A DNA stretch of 64,000 nucleotides, from contig NZ_JAJCXB010000012.1 of the NCBI RefSeq assembly GCF_020564935.1, forward strand, positions 62,001 through 126,000, given 5' to 3'. Below, piece by piece: positions 62,843 through 64,000 of the stretch (positions within the stretch are counted from its first letter, which is position 1; every line of letters starts with the position of its first letter). A program made the translations under genes and the position numbers. Below the pieces are notes generated by a model. It was not told the DNA's origin. It made no database searches and worked only from the letters and a program-made list of their open reading frames with translations. Origin of the DNA: Streptomyces pinistramenti (GTDB lineage Bacteria > Actinomycetota > Actinomycetes > Streptomycetales > Streptomycetaceae).

Positions 62843-64000
62843 TCAGAAGCGGAACCCGAACAGTCCGCCTTCGTCGTAGGCGTCGGTCAGGCGTGGCTCG
62901 ATGAGGTAGGGGGAGGGGTCGAAGCCGCCCAGGCGGGCGCGGTCCAGCTTGTCCGAGTTGAACGTCACGATGTACTGGAGACCTTCCTCTTCGGCGACTT
63001 CGGACGCCAGCGTCAACGCCTCGGTCACCTGGCGGTCGTCCACCCCGTCGAAGAGATGGCTGTCGTGGACCAGGAAGTCGGGCCCGCGGTCGTGGCGGTG
63101 GGCGATCACCGCGGCCGTGAGATCGAGGCAGAAGATCACCATCTTGTTGATGCCGACGCTGTCCTGACTGTCGACATGGGCGGAGATCTCCAGGCTGCTG
63201 GTGCCGGCCCTGATGGTGAGGTAGGCCTGTCGGTCCTGCCCGTAGAGGCGGCGGGCGAATCGGGCGAAGAGCCAGGTGGCCTCCCGGGTCTGCTCACCGC
63301 GTTCCTCGAGGTCGAGCTCCAGCTCCTCCTGGAGCTCGACGCGCTGCGCCGTGATCTCCCGCTGGCTGGCCTCCATGAACTGCGCCGTCTCATGCTGCTT
63401 ACGCAGTGCTTCCAGCGCCGCCTGTTTCTGGGCGAGCAACTGCTGGAGTGCCGTCAGGCCGTCGAGGGCGCCTCCGTCGCGCAGTGCGCTCAGTGTCTCG
63501 GTGAGCTCCTCACCGAGACGGGCGCGCTCGTGCTCGCGCGCCGTGAGTCTGGCCTGCGTCTCCTCGATCTCGTCGGCGAGGTAGCGGCGGCGGTTGCGGA
63601 CGATGGAGGCGTGGAAGCCGCGTACGTCCTCGAAGGAGCGGTGCACCCGGTCGGGCAGGACGACGCCCAGTTCCCGGTACATGGCGTCCACGTACGCCGT
63701 GTCTGGTTCGTTCGCCTCCTCCACCGCGCGGCGCAGTTCCGCCAGGTTCCGGCGGTCGATCACATCCTGCTCCGGCAGCGAGCGGACTCTCTTGTCCAAC
63801 TCGTCTGCCCGCGCCTGGAGTTCTGCGTATGCGGGCACCACGTGGAAGGCGGCGATCTGCTCGCGGAGCCGATTCACGTCGCCCTCCGCGACGATGATCC
63901 TGCCGCGCAGGTCCGCCGTCGTACCGACGACCTGGTGCCAGGACGGATCGTTCATCGCCGACCGCAGCTGCCTTCGGGTCGCCTCCCGTGTGGCGATGTC
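62843..64000 (-). CDS. DUF2326 SMC-like ATPase, C-terminal part (5' end beyond window)
   Basis: The frame is open to the right window edge (no stop and no convincing start after 63955), so at least 385 residues of the C-terminal part are present and the Walker A region lies outside. It contains a long coiled coil (ARADELDKRVRSLPEQDVID through LEALRKQHETAQFMEA), then a globular end with ISAHVDSQDSVGINKMVIFC, a Walker-B-like strand FLVHDSHLFDGVDDRQ and a final YIVTFNSDKLDRA. DUF2326 proteins are SMC/Rad50-like ATPases found in defence-linked loci, including ABC three-component systems (recalled). Partners would be encoded past the window end. It converges on the HATPase gene with a 15-bp gap. 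Confidence 0.75.
   Translation of the reverse strand, partial: DIATREATRRQLRSAMNDPSWHQVVGTTADLRGRIIVAEGDVNRLREQIAAFHVVPAYAELQARADELDKRVRSLPEQDVIDRRNLAELRRAVEEANEPDTAYVDAMYRELGVVLPDRVHRSFEDVRGFHASIVRNRRRYLADEIEETQARLTAREHERARLGEELTETLSALRDGGALDGLTALQQLLAQKQAALEALRKQHETAQFMEASQREITAQRVELQEELELDLEERGEQTREATWLFARFARRLYGQDRQAYLTIRAGTSSLEISAHVDSQDSVGINKMVIFCLDLTAAVIAHRHDRGPDFLVHDSHLFDGVDDRQVTEALTLASEVAEEEGLQYIVTFNSDKLDRARLGGFDPSPYLIEPRLTDAYDEGGLFGFRF

Overview
The base composition (about 70% GC with strong G/C at third codon positions) and the gene families (WXG100-type secretion substrates, a WhiJ-like HTH/DUF397/ATPase trio, Streptomyces-type tyrosine integrases, a golvesin-like surface protein) point to a chromosome segment from Streptomyces or a close relative. 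The species cannot be read from the window.

Left part (1-38.4 kb). The 3' part of a DHA2-type MFS exporter converges on a YbaB/EbfC-type gene, with a strong hairpin between them. The rest is one minus-strand gene of 35.5 kb (2073-37547) encoding an 11,824-residue protein. It starts with a WXG-type helical hairpin and a membrane-active hydrophobic stretch, then has a long disordered linker and about 3,300 residues of Ala/Glu/Arg-rich helical repeats. Next comes a compact effector block (residues about 4150-5520): a protein-glutamine deamidase-like domain, an anthrax-lethal-factor-like zinc metallopeptidase, a clan CD (caspase/C80-like) cysteine peptidase and a TcdA/TcdB-like glycosyltransferase. 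The C-terminal half consists of six related beta-rich modules of about 800-900 residues in three pairs, with an OTU-type cysteine peptidase between pairs two and three. The design resembles MARTX/large clostridial toxins but carries a type VII secretion type N-terminus. Just upstream are a WXG100-like gene and an 81-codon gene, coupled by a GTGA overlap and preceded by three 11-bp iterons.

38.6-42.6 kb. This stretch has an IS4-type transposase remnant, two further WXG/ESX-like genes, a membrane-anchored golvesin-domain protein and an atypical LuxR-type response regulator. They are probably part of the same secretion/toxin locus. No type VII core ATPase or membrane channel gene lies in the window.

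42.6-47 kb is a scar zone: two decayed tyrosine integrases, the 3' part of a tRNA-Arg(UCU) gene serving as an attachment-site remnant, an IS5-family element inserted exactly in its anticodon loop, and a Fic-family gene broken by about five frameshifts.

47.3-64 kb looks like a defence island: a Ser/Thr kinase, then a rightward operon of a DUF1998 helicase with a C-terminal nuclease-like domain, a DrmD-like SNF2 helicase and an Eco57I/DrmMI-like adenine methyltransferase (a DISARM/Druantia-like combination). After it come a WhiJ-type regulator trio, with the HTH gene frameshifted in a G6 tract, and the C-terminal part of a DUF2326 SMC-like ATPase that runs off the window end.
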